A stretch of 64,000 nucleotides of DNA from assembly GCF_902502825.2 (NCBI RefSeq), contig NZ_LR723670.1, positions 2,604,001 to 2,668,000 of the forward strand, in the 5' to 3' direction. This document shows positions 19,379-29,707 of this stretch, piece by piece. The position numbers and the translations under genes are program-made. The DNA is from Pseudorhizobium flavum. Lineage in GTDB: Bacteria > Pseudomonadota > Alphaproteobacteria > Rhizobiales > Rhizobiaceae. The number at the start of each line of letters is the position of its first letter. Position 1 is the first letter of the stretch. The notes below the pieces were generated by a model. The model was not told where the DNA came from. It was given only the letters and a program-made list of their open reading frames with translations, and searched no databases.

Positions 19379-20265
19379 CAGTTCGTTCCGGCGGGATAGA
19401 GCTCCTTCATCACCGTGCGCGCAGCTTCCGGCGTGCGGGGACCGAAGCCCAGAAGCAGCAGGCCATCCAGCGACACAAGCGCCTTTGCCTGGGCTGCGGG
19501 ACTGGTCTCCAGCGCCGGAAGCGTGAATACATCCTCCGGCTTCAGTTCATGGTTTCCACGTGTCATTACGAGAATGACGTCGGGCTTCGCAGCGATCACC
19601 GCCTCGTCCGACAAGGGCTTGTAGCCGGAGATGCCGGAAGCGGCGTTGATGCCGCCCGCCATTTCAATGATGGCGGCTGCCTCCGTCTCGGCCCCGCCGG
19701 CCATGACCCGCCTGTTAGCGAGCGACAGCACGAAAAGAACCCGTTTGCGCGGCTCAGCCATTTTCGCGACATCCTCCGCAAGCGCCGCGAGTTCACTTTC
19801 GGTCTTTGCAGCGAGCGCTTCCGCTTCGCTGTCCAGGCCGACCGCCTTCCCGATGTCGCGGATCTTCTGGCCGATCGCCGTGGCTTCCGGAGGCGTAGGC
19901 ACCGTCACCATCAGGATCTTGCTGGCATTCAGGATTTCAATGACCGGTGGCGGTCCCGAGCCTTCTTCCGCCAGCACCAGGTCTGGCTGCTGTGCCAGAA
20001 TTCCCTCAGCAGAAAGCGCACGCATGTAGCCAATATCCGGCTTGGACATGGCCTCGGCCGGATAGGTACTGGTCGAATCCACGGCGATGATCCGGTCCTG
20101 CGCGCCCAGCGCGTAGAGCACCTCGGTGATCGTCCCGCCGATGGATACGATGCGTTGCGCCGAAGGGTTGCCTTCGCTCGCCGCCAGGACCGGCAAAGCC
20201 GACATCAAAACTGTGGCCGCAGCCGCAAGAAAATTCGTCTTCAACATTCCGACATATCCCGTCAT
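19378..20265 (-). CDS. hmuT: Periplasmic haemin-binding protein
   Basis: 295 aa with a signal peptide (about 7-29, cut near VLAAS). The mature protein is a class III cluster-A-type binding protein: QRIVSIGGTITEVLYALG, then PDIGYMRALSAEGILAQQPDLV. In ShuT/PhuT a tyrosine in this segment is the haem ligand, matching Y80 here. Either ATG 20265 or the internal ATG at 20247 could be used; both give a signal sequence. Divergent from the haem-degrading monooxygenase-type gene, with a 144-bp regulatory spacer. Confidence 0.93.
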   Translation of the reverse strand: MTGYVGMLKTNFLAAAATVLMSALPVLAASEGNPSAQRIVSIGGTITEVLYALGAQDRIIAVDSTSTYPAEAMSKPDIGYMRALSAEGILAQQPDLVLAEEGSGPPPVIEILNASKILMVTVPTPPEATAIGQKIRDIGKAVGLDSEAEALAAKTESELAALAEDVAKMAEPRKRVLFVLSLANRRVMAGGAETEAAAIIEMAGGINAASGISGYKPLSDEAVIAAKPDVILVMTRGNHELKPEDVFTLPALETSPAAQAKALVSLDGLLLLGFGPRTPEAARTVMKELYPAGTN

Positions 20266-20312
20266 GTGCCACTTTGCGCCCTGTTGTGGGGCCGATGGCG
20301 CCTTGCCCAGAT

Positions 20313-20335
20313 AACTTGAGTTGAGTACGCAAGTT
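20313..20335. promoter_or_regulatory. Inverted repeat in the hmuT / monooxygenase spacer, possible iron or haem operator
   Basis: AACTTG (20313-20318) and CAAGTT (20330-20335) are separated by 11 nt, between the divergent starts at 20265 and 20410. The position fits an iron- or haem-responsive operator (rhizobia use RirA and Irr), but I cannot match it to either consensus with confidence. Confidence 0.4.
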
Positions 20336-20409
20336 TTTTCAGCTTTTCAAGCGGCCGGCCAAGAGATATCTTGAGAATGAAGTGAAACTTTACAGAGGGA
20401 TCTTGGAGA

Positions 20410-20757
20410 ATGTACATCGCGATGAACCGCTTCCGCGTCGTTCCAGGCTATGAAGAGGCTTTCGAGGCCATCTGGCGCGGCCGCGAAGGCCGCCTGGCCG
20501 AGATGTCGGGCTACATCGAATTCCACATGCTGAAGGGCCCGAAGGCGGAGGATCATACACTCTATGCATCGCACACCGTCTGGGAGAGTTTCGAGCATTT
20601 CCAGGCCTGGACGAAGTCCGAGCAGTTCCGTGCGGCCCATGCCAAGGCTGGTGAGAACCGCGGCAAAGTGGAATACCTCTCCGGCCCCCACTTCGAAGGC
20701 TTCGAGGTCATCATCCACGAGGACCGCAGTGGCGCCCGCAAAGCCGATGCCGCATGA
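20410..20757 (+). CDS. IsdG/HmuQ-type haem-degrading monooxygenase (ABM fold)
   Basis: 115 aa, a ferredoxin-like antibiotic-biosynthesis-monooxygenase domain. MYIAMNRFRVVPGYEEAFEA and TVWESFEHFQAWTKSEQF are typical of IsdG-like enzymes that cleave haem to release iron, as described for HmuQ/HmuD in Bradyrhizobium. Divergent location from hmuTUV strongly supports a haem role. The ATG at 20410 follows TTGGAG. The HutX-type gene begins 7 nt after its stop, so the two form one unit. Confidence 0.85.
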   Translation: MYIAMNRFRVVPGYEEAFEAIWRGREGRLAEMSGYIEFHMLKGPKAEDHTLYASHTVWESFEHFQAWTKSEQFRAAHAKAGENRGKVEYLSGPHFEGFEVIIHEDRSGARKADAA

Positions 20758-20764
20758 GGGCGGC

Positions 20765-21289
20765 ATGAGCGCACACGCACAATCCTCTGACGATCGCCGC
20801 GAACGGGCGCTTGCAGCACTTGCGGAAAAGCCCGATGGCATCGTGGAGGCTCTTGCCGCCAAGGCCGAGGTCACCCCCTCCGAGATCCTCGGTCTCCTGC
20901 CCGAAGGCGCGGCGGTCACTGTCCCCAAGGATGCATTCGCTGACATCTGGACCGACATGACCGGCTGGGGCGAGATTCTCCTGATCGTGCACACCGCGGA
21001 TATCGTGCTGGAGGCGGAAGGCAGCCTGCCGCAGGGATCGGAGGGCCATGGCTGGTTCAACATCCACGGCGACAGCCCGATCGGCGGTCATATCCGCAAG
21101 GACAATTGCGCCGCGATCACCTTCGTCGACCGCCAGTTCCACGGACGCCGCTCCTGCTCCGTCTGGTTCATGAACGAGAAGGGCTCGGCTATGTTCAAGA
21201 TCTTCGTCCGCCGCAACGAGCAGCGGGAATTGATCAGCGAGCAGTTGGCGAAGTTCGAGGCGCTGCGCGACCGATACGCCGGCGCCTGA
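20765..21289 (+). CDS. hutX: HutX/ChuX-family haem-utilisation protein
   Basis: 174 aa from ATG 20765 with GAGGG upstream. The C-terminal two-thirds matches the ChuX/HutX fold: WTDMTGWGEILLIVHTADIV, GHGWFNIHGDSPIGGHIRKDNCAAITFVDRQFHGR and SVWFMNEKGSAMFKIFVRRNE. Family members bind haem in the cytoplasm and may pass it to a degrading enzyme. It pairs with the IsdG-like gene just upstream. The N-terminal region (ALAEKPDGIVEALAAKAEVTPSEIL) looks like a helix-turn-helix of the type found in this family. Confidence 0.88.
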   Translation: MSAHAQSSDDRRERALAALAEKPDGIVEALAAKAEVTPSEILGLLPEGAAVTVPKDAFADIWTDMTGWGEILLIVHTADIVLEAEGSLPQGSEGHGWFNIHGDSPIGGHIRKDNCAAITFVDRQFHGRRSCSVWFMNEKGSAMFKIFVRRNEQRELISEQLAKFEALRDRYAGA

Positions 21290-21305
21290 TTTTTCTTACC
21301 CGTGG

Positions 21306-21329
21306 AACATCCGGCACATGCCGGATGTT
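21306..21329 (+). terminator. Hairpin after hutX, possible terminator
   Basis: AACATCCGG (21306-21314) and CCGGATGTT (21321-21329) make a perfect 9-bp stem with a 6-nt loop, 16 nt after the hutX stop. The T-tail is only three bases, and the next gene starts 8 nt later, so it could also be a folded leader of that gene. Confidence 0.55.
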
Positions 21330-21337
21330 TGCGCGTC

Positions 21338-21742
21338 ATGAGCGACAACGACTGGACTGGTGGATGTCTCTGCGGCAAGCGCCGCTATCGCTTCCGGCAA
21401 GCACCTTCCAACGCGGGCTACTGCCATTGCAGCATGTGCCGCCGCGCAACCGGCGGGCCTTTTGCCTTCCTGGTGAGGGTAGACGAGGCGGCGCTTGAAT
21501 GGATCGCCTCCCCGCCAGCCGTCTATCGCTCCTCCCCGATTGCCGAGCGCGGCTTCTGTCCGGATTGCGGCAGCCCGCTTTTCCTCCGCTATGACGATGA
21601 CAACAGGATCCGCCTTACGGGCGGCTCGCTGGATCATCCCGAACGCGTCAGGCCGCAGTATCATTACGGCGTCGAAAGCCGCCTGCCTTGGATGGACTGC
21701 GGGCAAGGGCTTCCGGAGCAGGAAACGGAAGAGAGCTTCTGA
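21338..21742 (+). CDS. GFA-type (glutathione-dependent formaldehyde-activating family) zinc protein
   Basis: 134 aa from ATG 21338. The zinc-binding cysteine pattern of the GFA/CENP-V fold is clear: GGCLCGKRRYRF, YCHCSMCRRATGGPF and FCPDCGSPLF. Despite the family name, formaldehyde activation is disputed; many members have unknown substrates. No clear Shine-Dalgarno sequence precedes the ATG, which lies just after the hairpin. Confidence 0.85.
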   Translation: MSDNDWTGGCLCGKRRYRFRQAPSNAGYCHCSMCRRATGGPFAFLVRVDEAALEWIASPPAVYRSSPIAERGFCPDCGSPLFLRYDDDNRIRLTGGSLDHPERVRPQYHYGVESRLPWMDCGQGLPEQETEESF

Positions 21743-21748
21743 GCCGCA

Positions 21749-21979
21749 TCAGAGCGCGGGAACCCACTTCCAGAACACCCCCTCCTGCCTCTCGGGATAA
21801 TACTTGAATTCGCATTCAAAGCGCCGGCCATAGGCCTCCGCCGCCTTCAGCGCCTCCGCACTAACCGGATTCATGCCGGTTCCCGGCGCAAACCAGTCTT
21901 CCAGCAGATCATCCGGCACATACGTCCCTACCCGAAGCGGGAGGGCGGTCAATGTACTGTCGAGTTCCTCGGGCGGCAT
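21749..21979 (-). CDS. Small conserved hypothetical protein
   Basis: 76 aa, acidic, with several aromatic residues (DDLLEDWFAPGTGMNPVSAEALKAAEAYGRRFECEFKYYPERQ). No signal or membrane segment. A good AGGAGG lies 8 nt before ATG 21979, supporting expression. Convergent with the GFA gene. Function unknown. Confidence 0.7.
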   Translation of the reverse strand: MPPEELDSTLTALPLRVGTYVPDDLLEDWFAPGTGMNPVSAEALKAAEAYGRRFECEFKYYPERQEGVFWKWVPAL

Positions 21980-22003
21980 CGGAAAGTCCTCCTGTTGCAG
22001 CGC

Positions 22004-22034
22004 AACGCCGCCATCCGCTTGGTAGATGGCGGCG
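22004..22034. terminator. Strong hairpin between two minus-strand small genes
   Basis: ACGCCGCCATC (22004-22014) pairs with GATGGCGGCGT (22024-22034), an 11-bp perfect stem with a 9-nt loop. It lies downstream of the DUF3008 gene and upstream of the 76-aa gene on the minus strand. No T-run follows, so termination is likely but not certain. Confidence 0.5.
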
Positions 22035-22095
22035 TCAGGTTCACAGATCGCAATATAGCGCGCGCATTGCGCATCGCTACGGCTGAACCTTTGCT

Positions 22096-22281
22096 TTATT
22101 GCGAGGCGTGCTCCGGTTTTCCCTTCCGCTTGGTGGAAGCCATGTCGTGGAGTTCCTTCTCGCTCATCGACTTCTCCATGCTCTTCGACGCGCCCTTCAG
22201 TTCGCTCTTCTTGATGTCACCGCGCTTGGCGGCGAGCGCAGCACCCGCCGCCTTCTGCTGTGCCTTGGATTTCGCCGGCAT
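22096..22281 (-). CDS. DUF3008-family small basic protein
   Basis: 61 aa from ATG 22281, preceded by GGAGG. The product (MPAKSKAQQKAAGAALAAKRGD at its start, then SELKGASKSM and KELHDMASTKRKGKPEH) matches the DUF3008 pattern: short, lysine-rich, charged, probably partly disordered. It is common in alphaproteobacteria near stress genes. Function unknown. Confidence 0.82.
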   Translation of the reverse strand: MPAKSKAQQKAAGAALAAKRGDIKKSELKGASKSMEKSMSEKELHDMASTKRKGKPEHASQ

Positions 22282-22407
22282 GTCTGCCTCCTTCGGTTGC
22301 AACTGCAGGATTCAACCGGCGTCGGCGCGACTGGTTCCGCTTCATGCAGGGAACCAAGCGGATTGGCTGCCGTTGGAAGGCGGCATAGCGATGAAAGGAC
22401 CCCGGCC

Positions 22408-22668
22408 ATGGACGCCAAGGACAAGATTGCCGACCAGAAGAACTCCTCCGCCCGCTTCGAACAGGAGGGTCGCGAGCGAGCGGAAGACGCCCTTCACGCC
22501 ACGACCGACATGACCAGCCTCGACGCCGTCCGAGAGGCATCACGGCTCGGGAGCGGTGATACCTACCTGGTCGAGAGCGATCTGGAGGAGCTCGAAGACC
22601 GTGAGGACATCGAGAACGACGACGGCAGCATCAGTGCGCTGGCAAATGCCGACAATCCGGAGCGCTGA
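22408..22668 (+). CDS. Small acidic hypothetical protein
   Basis: 86 aa from ATG 22408, very rich in Glu/Asp (ESDLEELEDREDIENDDGS), no hydrophobic segment. It is the first of a series of plus-strand genes (nucleotidyltransferase, metallophosphoesterase, 53-aa protein). Composition suggests a partly disordered cytoplasmic protein. Function unknown. Confidence 0.65.
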   Translation: MDAKDKIADQKNSSARFEQEGRERAEDALHATTDMTSLDAVREASRLGSGDTYLVESDLEELEDREDIENDDGSISALANADNPER

Positions 22669-22704
22669 AAGGCGCTTCCAGGCAGGAACCCTCTGGAGAA
22701 CGCA

Positions 22705-23550
22705 ATGGACGCCGAAATCGCACCGCCTCCGGAGCGGGCCCAGCGAGACATGATCGACACCATGCCGCACATGGAGGCGAAGGCGGCACCGACGCTGGTC
22801 GATGCCGATGCCGAGGCGTTCGTCAGCGAAGCCCTTGAGGAACTGACGCGGGCCGATATCCCCTTCCTGCTTGCCGGCACCTATGCCGTAAGCGCCTATA
22901 CGGGGATTTCGCGACCAACGAAGGACCTCGACATCTTCTGCCGCGCCGGCGACTACGCCCGCATCCTCGCCCACTTCAAGGCGAAGGGCTACGACATCGC
23001 GGTTGAGGACGACCGCTGGCTGGGCAAGGTGATCAGGGGAAAGCACTTCTTCGACGTCATCTTCGCGGGCTCCAACGGCACCATGCCGATCGGCGATGCC
23101 TGGTTCGACAATGCCCGCCAGATCGACATGAACGGCCGTGCGGTGAGGATCGTCGCCCCGACGGAACTCATCTGGTCGAAGTGTTTCGTGCAGCTTCGCC
23201 ACCGGTACGACGGCGGCGACGTCGTGCATATCATCCTTCGCGCCCACGACCAGATCGACTGGCAGCGGTTGCTCAACCATATGGAAGTCCACTGGGAGGT
23301 GCTCCTGATCCACCTCCTGAACTTCCGGTGGATCTATCCGACCGAGCGCGACAAGGTGCCCGACTGGCTGCTCGACGAACTGCTTGATCGCCTGCAGGCG
23401 CAGCGCCAGCTGCCCCTGCCGCAGATGAAGGTCTGCCGCGGCCGCATGTTCAGCCGGGTGGATTTCGAGATCGACGTCAAGGAATGGGGCTTCGCCGACG
23501 TCGGCGGCGAGGGCGAATGGCGCGAAGGCGTAAATGAGGAACCGGCATAA
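22705..23550 (+). CDS. Nucleotidyltransferase-fold protein
   Basis: 281 aa. The central segment FLLAGTYAVSAYTGISRPTKDLDIFC (about 54-79) is the nucleotidyltransferase signature, with the glycine-containing helix and the DLD metal-binding pair. The region AVRIVAPTELIWSKCFVQ follows, as in DUF6036/AbiEii-like proteins that pick a substrate before transfer. The remaining sequence has no clear partner domain. The metallophosphoesterase gene starts 11 nt downstream, so they are likely one operon. Whether it moves a nucleotide onto protein, RNA or antibiotic is unknown. Confidence 0.8.
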   Translation: MDAEIAPPPERAQRDMIDTMPHMEAKAAPTLVDADAEAFVSEALEELTRADIPFLLAGTYAVSAYTGISRPTKDLDIFCRAGDYARILAHFKAKGYDIAVEDDRWLGKVIRGKHFFDVIFAGSNGTMPIGDAWFDNARQIDMNGRAVRIVAPTELIWSKCFVQLRHRYDGGDVVHIILRAHDQIDWQRLLNHMEVHWEVLLIHLLNFRWIYPTERDKVPDWLLDELLDRLQAQRQLPLPQMKVCRGRMFSRVDFEIDVKEWGFADVGGEGEWREGVNEEPA

Positions 23551-23561
23551 GGAGGTCTGGC

Positions 23562-24323
23562 GTGGCAAAGACGACGACCGAAGACTCGGCGGCGCAACCG
23601 CCGCAGAAAAGTAACGGCAAGCAGAAGATCGCCGCGATGGGCGACCTGCACGTCAAGGAGAACGGCGGCAGTTCCTACAAGGAGCTGTTTGCCGAGATCT
23701 CGCAGGCTGCCGATATCCTCGTCCTGACCGGCGACCTGACCGACCTTGGCAAGCCGAAGGAGGCCGAACTGCTGGCGGCGGATATGCGCTCCTGCTCCAT
23801 CCCGATCGTCGCCGTGCTCGGCAACCACGACTACGAATGCGGCCATGTAGAGGAGGTAAAATCGATCATCAAGGATGCCGGGGTACAGCTGCTCGAGGGA
23901 CAGGCGGTGGAAATCAATGGTGTCGGCTTTGCCGGCGTGAAGGGTTTTGCCGGCGGCTTCGGGCGCTACATGCTGGGCTCCTTCGGAGAGCCCGCCATCA
24001 AGGCGATGGTGGCGGAAAGCGTCGAGGAGACCATGCGGCTAGAGAATGCCCTCCGCCAGGTGCGGTCAGAGCGGGCGATGGTTGTCCTGCATTATGCACC
24101 CATCCCGGAAACGGTCGTCGGCGAGCCACAGGAAATCTATCCCTTCCTCGGATCGTCGCGCCTTGCGGAAACCATCGACCGCTTCCCCGTCTCCGCCGTC
24201 GTCCATGGCCATGCCCATCGCGGCACGTACGAGGGCAAGACGCCGGGCGGCGCGCCCGTCTACAACGTCGCCTCTCACATCGAAAAGCCGACCGGCCGCC
24301 CCTATGCGCTGCTGGAACTCTAG
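23562..24323 (+). CDS. Calcineurin-like metallophosphoesterase
   Basis: 253 aa from GTG 23562, with AAGGAGG upstream. All dimetal-site motifs are present: MGDLHV (D-x-H), LTGDLTD, VLGNHDYE and the C-terminal VVHGHAHRGTYEG. The N-terminus (about 1-20) is Gln/Lys-rich and may be unstructured. It likely hydrolyses a phosphodiester or phosphomonoester. Tight linkage to the nucleotidyltransferase suggests an add/remove pair acting on a common target, which is inference. Confidence 0.88.
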   Translation: MAKTTTEDSAAQPPQKSNGKQKIAAMGDLHVKENGGSSYKELFAEISQAADILVLTGDLTDLGKPKEAELLAADMRSCSIPIVAVLGNHDYECGHVEEVKSIIKDAGVQLLEGQAVEINGVGFAGVKGFAGGFGRYMLGSFGEPAIKAMVAESVEETMRLENALRQVRSERAMVVLHYAPIPETVVGEPQEIYPFLGSSRLAETIDRFPVSAVVHGHAHRGTYEGKTPGGAPVYNVASHIEKPTGRPYALLEL

Positions 24324-24374
24324 GAACAAGCCGGCGTGCCGGCGGTTCGGATGGCACAGAAGGAGACCGTCACC

Positions 24375-24536
24375 ATGACAGACCCCAAGAGCCACCCGGA
24401 GCAGGACCCCGCAGAAGGCTCCCGCGAGACCATCGATCGCGAACTGGCGCGGCAGGACAGCAAGGACCGAGCCGCAGAACAGGAGAAGACGAGCCGCGAG
24501 TCCGGCACGAGGGGCAGCCCTGCGCCGGGACCTTAA
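24375..24536 (+). CDS. Small hydrophilic hypothetical protein
   Basis: 53 aa from ATG 24375, preceded by AGGAG. Composition is dominated by Glu, Arg, Ser and Pro (DRELARQDSKDRAAEQEKTS), with no hydrophobic core, so it is probably disordered. It is 51 nt after the metallophosphoesterase stop and converges with lpdA. Function unknown. Confidence 0.6.
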   Translation: MTDPKSHPEQDPAEGSRETIDRELARQDSKDRAAEQEKTSRESGTRGSPAPGP

Positions 24537-24544
24537 CGCAGGCT

Positions 24545-25939
24545 CTAGATATGGAGGGCGTGCCCGAGCGCCTTTAGCGAGGCCTCCGCAAATGCCTCCG
24601 ACTGGGTCGGATGGGCGTGGATCGTGCCGGCGATGTCCTCCAGTCGCGCGCCCATCTCGAGCGCCAGCGCAAAGGCGGCGGAAAGTTCTGATATCCCGGC
24701 CCCGACAGCTTGGATGCCAAGGACCAGGTGGTTGTCGGCGCGCGCGACGACCCGCACGAAACCATCTTCCGATGCAAGCGTCATCGCTCGGCCATTTGCC
24801 GTGAAAGGAAATTGGCCGACCTTTGTCTCGTGCCCGGCTCGCCGCGCTTCTTCCGGTGAAAGCCCCACCGAGACGATCTCCGGGTCCGTAAAGCACACCG
24901 CCGGGATCGCCACCTTCTCCCAGCTACGTCGTTTGCCGGCAACGATTTCCGCCACCATCTCGCCCTGCGCCATCGCACGGTGCGCCAGCATGGGTTCGCC
25001 CGTGACATCGCCGATCGCGTAGATCCCGCGCATGGAGGTCCGGCACTGGCCGTCGATCCGGATGAAGCGGCCCTCCATGTCGAGTTCAAGCTCCTCCCGC
25101 CCCCAGCCTTCGGTGACCGGACGGCGTCCGACGGTAACGAGGATCTTGTCAGCAAGAATGCGCCGCTCCCCGCCGTTGTGTTCCACCACGAGACCGTCGC
25201 CATCCGGGGAGAGCGCCTTGACCGACGTTTTCGTCAGCACCTCGATCCCGAGCGCCGACATTCGCCTGGCAACCGGCTGCGTCAGCGCGGCGTCGTACAG
25301 TGGCAGTATGCGTTCCTGCGCCTCCACGATGGTGACCTTTGATCCCAACTTGGCGAAGGCGGTGCCGAGCTCCAGACCGATATAGCCGGCACCGACGACG
25401 GCGAGGCTGTTCGGCACCTCCCTCAACGACAGCGCCTCAGTCGATGAGATGACATTACCGCCGAAGGGCAGCGCCGGCAGTTCCACCGGCGACGATCCGG
25501 TGGCGATGACGACATTCTCGCAGCGGACAACCTGCAGGCCCGTTTCCGTTTCCACCTCTACCGTCTTGCCGTCGCGAAAGCGTGCCCGACCGACAAGTGC
25601 CTTCACGCCCGCCTTCTTCAGGAGGTTGACGACCCCCATAGACAGGCGTCCGGTAATGCCGTCCTTCCAGGCAATTGTCTTGCCGAAATCGATGGCCGGA
25701 TCGGCAGCGTCTATCCCCGTCGGGTTTCGCCCCGCCGCCATGCCGACCGCGGCGGCGAACTCGTCTGCCACATGGATGATGGCCTTGGACGGGATGCAGC
25801 CGACATTGAGGCAGGTGCCGCCGGCCTTGGTCATCTCGACGATCATCGTGTCGATGCCGAGCTGTCCGGCCCGGATGGCGCAGACATAGCCGCCGGGACC
25901 GGCACCGATGACGAGAAGCTTGCAGGTGATGTCCTTCAT
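24545..25939 (-). CDS. lpdA: Dihydrolipoyl dehydrogenase, E3 of the branched-chain 2-oxoacid complex
   Basis: 464 aa. Reoxidises the dihydrolipoyl group with NAD+. The FAD site [17 protein letters not shown] is near residue 12, the redox disulfide C43/C48 lies in [13 protein letters not shown], the NAD-binding [10 protein letters not shown] is central, and the catalytic histidine lies in HAHPTQSE at the C-terminus. It is the last gene of the bkd operon, 1 nt after the E2 stop. Confidence 0.96.
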   Translation of the reverse strand: MKDITCKLLVIGAGPGGYVCAIRAGQLGIDTMIVEMTKAGGTCLNVGCIPSKAIIHVADEFAAAVGMAAGRNPTGIDAADPAIDFGKTIAWKDGITGRLSMGVVNLLKKAGVKALVGRARFRDGKTVEVETETGLQVVRCENVVIATGSSPVELPALPFGGNVISSTEALSLREVPNSLAVVGAGYIGLELGTAFAKLGSKVTIVEAQERILPLYDAALTQPVARRMSALGIEVLTKTSVKALSPDGDGLVVEHNGGERRILADKILVTVGRRPVTEGWGREELELDMEGRFIRIDGQCRTSMRGIYAIGDVTGEPMLAHRAMAQGEMVAEIVAGKRRSWEKVAIPAVCFTDPEIVSVGLSPEEARRAGHETKVGQFPFTANGRAMTLASEDGFVRVVARADNHLVLGIQAVGAGISELSAAFALALEMGARLEDIAGTIHAHPTQSEAFAEASLKALGHALHI

Positions 25940-25940
25940 C

Positions 25941-27227
25941 TCATCCCTCGACGAATATCATGGCCGGCGCCTCCATGAGCGCCTTGAGGCGCTGCACGAA
26001 AGTGGCGGCGTCCCAGCCGTCGATCACCCGGTGGTCGAAGCTGGAGGACAGGTTCATCATCTTGCGCGGCACGAACTGGGTGCCGTCCCACTGCGGGCGC
26101 ATTGCAATCTTATTGACGCCGATGACCGCCACCTCCGGATGGTTGATCACTGGCGTGGAGACGATGCCGCCCATGGCACCCAGCGAACTGATGGTGATCG
26201 TCGATCCCGTCAGTTCCTCCCGCTGCGCAGTGCCGTTACGGGCGGCATCGCTCAGGCGGGCCACCTCGCGGGCGCAGTCAAAAAGGTCGCGCGCCTCCGC
26301 ATGCTTGACCACGGGCACGACCAATCCCGCCGGCGTCTGCGCCGCAATACCGATATGGACACCGCCATGCTGGCGGATGATTCCGGCGTCGTCGTCATAG
26401 AGCGAATTGACCATGGGTTGCTCGGCCACCGCCCTGACGATCGCCCGCATCAGGAAAGGCAGGATCGTCAGCTTCGGGCGTCCCGGCTTCTGGTCGGCAT
26501 TGAGGCGGGTCCGCAGCTCTTCCAGCGCCGTCATGTCGACCTCCTCCACATAGGTGATGTGTGGAATGCGCGACTTCGACAGCGCCATGCGCTCGGCGAT
26601 GCGGCGGCGCAGGCCGACAACCTTGATCTCCGTGATGGCCTTGTTGGGCTGCAAACCGCCCCTGACCGGAGCGGCACTTCCCTGCTGGAGAAAGGCATCC
26701 AGATCGTCGTGGGTGATGCGCCCCGCGGGTCCGCTGCCGGATAGCTGCCGCAGGTCGATCCCCGCCTCCTTCGCCCTCAGACGCACGGCCGGCGAGGCGA
26801 GCGGCTTTTCGCCCTGCGCCCGCGGTGAACCGCTGCTGGGAGTCGATTGAGACGTTGGAGATTTCTGTTCCGGCTGCCGCACAGCCTCCGAGACATCTGC
26901 TGCCACAACCGCGGCAGGCTTATCGTCGGCAACGGTGGGTTCTTCAGGAGGAGCCGCTTCCGCTGCCTCTTCGTCGCCGCCCTCGCCTGCGACCTTGATC
27001 TTGAGGATGACGGTACCGGTGGCGATCACGTCCCCGACTTCACCGCCTCGCCAGACGACCTCGCCCTCCACGGGCGACGGGATCTCGACGGTCGCCTTGC
27101 CGGTCATCACTGCGGCGAGCACCATGTCCTCGCGAACCGGATCCCCCACATCGACATGCCACTCCACCAGTTCGGCCTCGGCAACGCCTTCGCCAACATC
27201 CGGAAGCTTGATCGACTGAATTCCCAT
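25941..27227 (-). CDS. bkdB: Branched-chain 2-oxoacid dehydrogenase E2 (lipoamide acyltransferase)
   Basis: 428 aa. One N-terminal lipoyl domain (about 1-80) with the lipoyl-lysine K44 in [12 protein letters not shown], a Pro/Ala/Glu linker, a peripheral-subunit-binding domain (about 140-177, [20 protein letters not shown]), and the catalytic domain ending with [16 protein letters not shown], the HxxxDG motif. Transfers acyl groups from lipoyl to CoA in Val, Leu and Ile breakdown. Second-last gene of bkdA1-bkdA2-bkdB-lpdA. Confidence 0.95.
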   Translation of the reverse strand: MGIQSIKLPDVGEGVAEAELVEWHVDVGDPVREDMVLAAVMTGKATVEIPSPVEGEVVWRGGEVGDVIATGTVILKIKVAGEGGDEEAAEAAPPEEPTVADDKPAAVVAADVSEAVRQPEQKSPTSQSTPSSGSPRAQGEKPLASPAVRLRAKEAGIDLRQLSGSGPAGRITHDDLDAFLQQGSAAPVRGGLQPNKAITEIKVVGLRRRIAERMALSKSRIPHITYVEEVDMTALEELRTRLNADQKPGRPKLTILPFLMRAIVRAVAEQPMVNSLYDDDAGIIRQHGGVHIGIAAQTPAGLVVPVVKHAEARDLFDCAREVARLSDAARNGTAQREELTGSTITISSLGAMGGIVSTPVINHPEVAVIGVNKIAMRPQWDGTQFVPRKMMNLSSSFDHRVIDGWDAATFVQRLKALMEAPAMIFVEG

Positions 27228-27228
27228 C

Positions 27229-28242
27229 CTACGCCTCCATCAGGTCGCGAAGCGCTTCGCCGAGCCGCGCCGGACCCGGGAAATAGTCCCATTCCTGGGC
27301 ATGCGGATAAGGCGTGTCCCAGCCGGCCACGCGCGCGATCGGCGCCTCGAGATGGTAGAAGCAGTGCTCCTGCACCAGGGCGACGAGTTCGGCGCCGTAG
27401 CCGGATGTCAGCGTCGCTTCGTGCACAACCATGCAGCGGCCGGTCTTCTTCACCGACTGCAGTATCGTCTCCAGGTCGAGCGGAACCAGCGTCCTGAGGT
27501 CGATGATCTCGGCGTCGATGCCGGTCTCCTCCGCCGTGGCCTCTGCGACATGCACCATGGTGCCATAGGCGAGGATGGTGGCGGCCGAACCTTCGCGTCG
27601 CACCACAGCCTTGCCGAGCGGCACCGAGAAATAGTCCTCCGGCACCTCGCCGAGCCTGTGACCTGCCCAGGAGGTCACCGGCCGCTCGTGATGACCGTCG
27701 AAGGGCCCGTTGTAGAGACGCTTCGGCTCCAGGAAGATCACCGGGTCGGGGTTTTCGATCGCCGAGATCAGCAGGCCTTTTGCATCATAAGGGTTGGAGG
27801 GAACGACGACCTGCAGGCCGCAGACATGCGTGAACAGCGCCTCAGGGCTTTGGCTATGGGTCTGGCCGCCGAAGATGCCGCCGCCGGTCGGCATGCGCAC
27901 CACCATCGGGCAGGTGAAGTCGCCGTTGGAGCGGTATCGCAGGCGCGCCGCCTCCTGGGTCAACTGGTCGTAGGCCGGGTACATATAGTCGGCGAACTGG
28001 ATCTCGATGCAGGGCTTCAGCCCATAGGCCGCCATGCCGATCGCCGTGCCGACGATGCCGGACTCCGAGATCGGCGCATCGAAGCAGCGGGTCTTGCCGT
28101 ACTTCTGCTGGAGCCCCTGCGTGCAGCGGAAGACACCGCCGAAGTAGCCGACATCCTCGCCATAGACCACCACGTCCGCGTCGCGCCCCATCGCAACGTC
28201 CATGGCGCTGCGGATCGCCTCGATCATCGTCATGCGTGCCAT
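27229..28242 (-). CDS. bkdA2: Branched-chain 2-oxoacid dehydrogenase E1 beta
   Basis: 337 aa. Transketolase-like pyrimidine domain (about 1-180: ALNVYGEDVGYF-like segment VVVYGEDVGYFGGVFR, then PISESGIVGTAIGMAAYGLKPCIEIQFADY) and a C-terminal domain containing DLRTLVPLDLETI. Pairs with E1 alpha to bind thiamine diphosphate and decarboxylate branched-chain 2-oxoacids. The gap to E1 alpha is 3 nt and to E2 1 nt. Confidence 0.95.
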   Translation of the reverse strand: MARMTMIEAIRSAMDVAMGRDADVVVYGEDVGYFGGVFRCTQGLQQKYGKTRCFDAPISESGIVGTAIGMAAYGLKPCIEIQFADYMYPAYDQLTQEAARLRYRSNGDFTCPMVVRMPTGGGIFGGQTHSQSPEALFTHVCGLQVVVPSNPYDAKGLLISAIENPDPVIFLEPKRLYNGPFDGHHERPVTSWAGHRLGEVPEDYFSVPLGKAVVRREGSAATILAYGTMVHVAEATAEETGIDAEIIDLRTLVPLDLETILQSVKKTGRCMVVHEATLTSGYGAELVALVQEHCFYHLEAPIARVAGWDTPYPHAQEWDYFPGPARLGEALRDLMEA

Positions 28243-28245
28243 GGC

Positions 28246-29627
<1,382 letters not shown>

Positions 29628-29707
29628 GGCTTTAGCGCCGCCTGCGACAGGAGCGGAACCCGCGGCCATTTCGCCCGTTTGGCGCACTCTCTCTCAAAGG
29701 GTGATAC

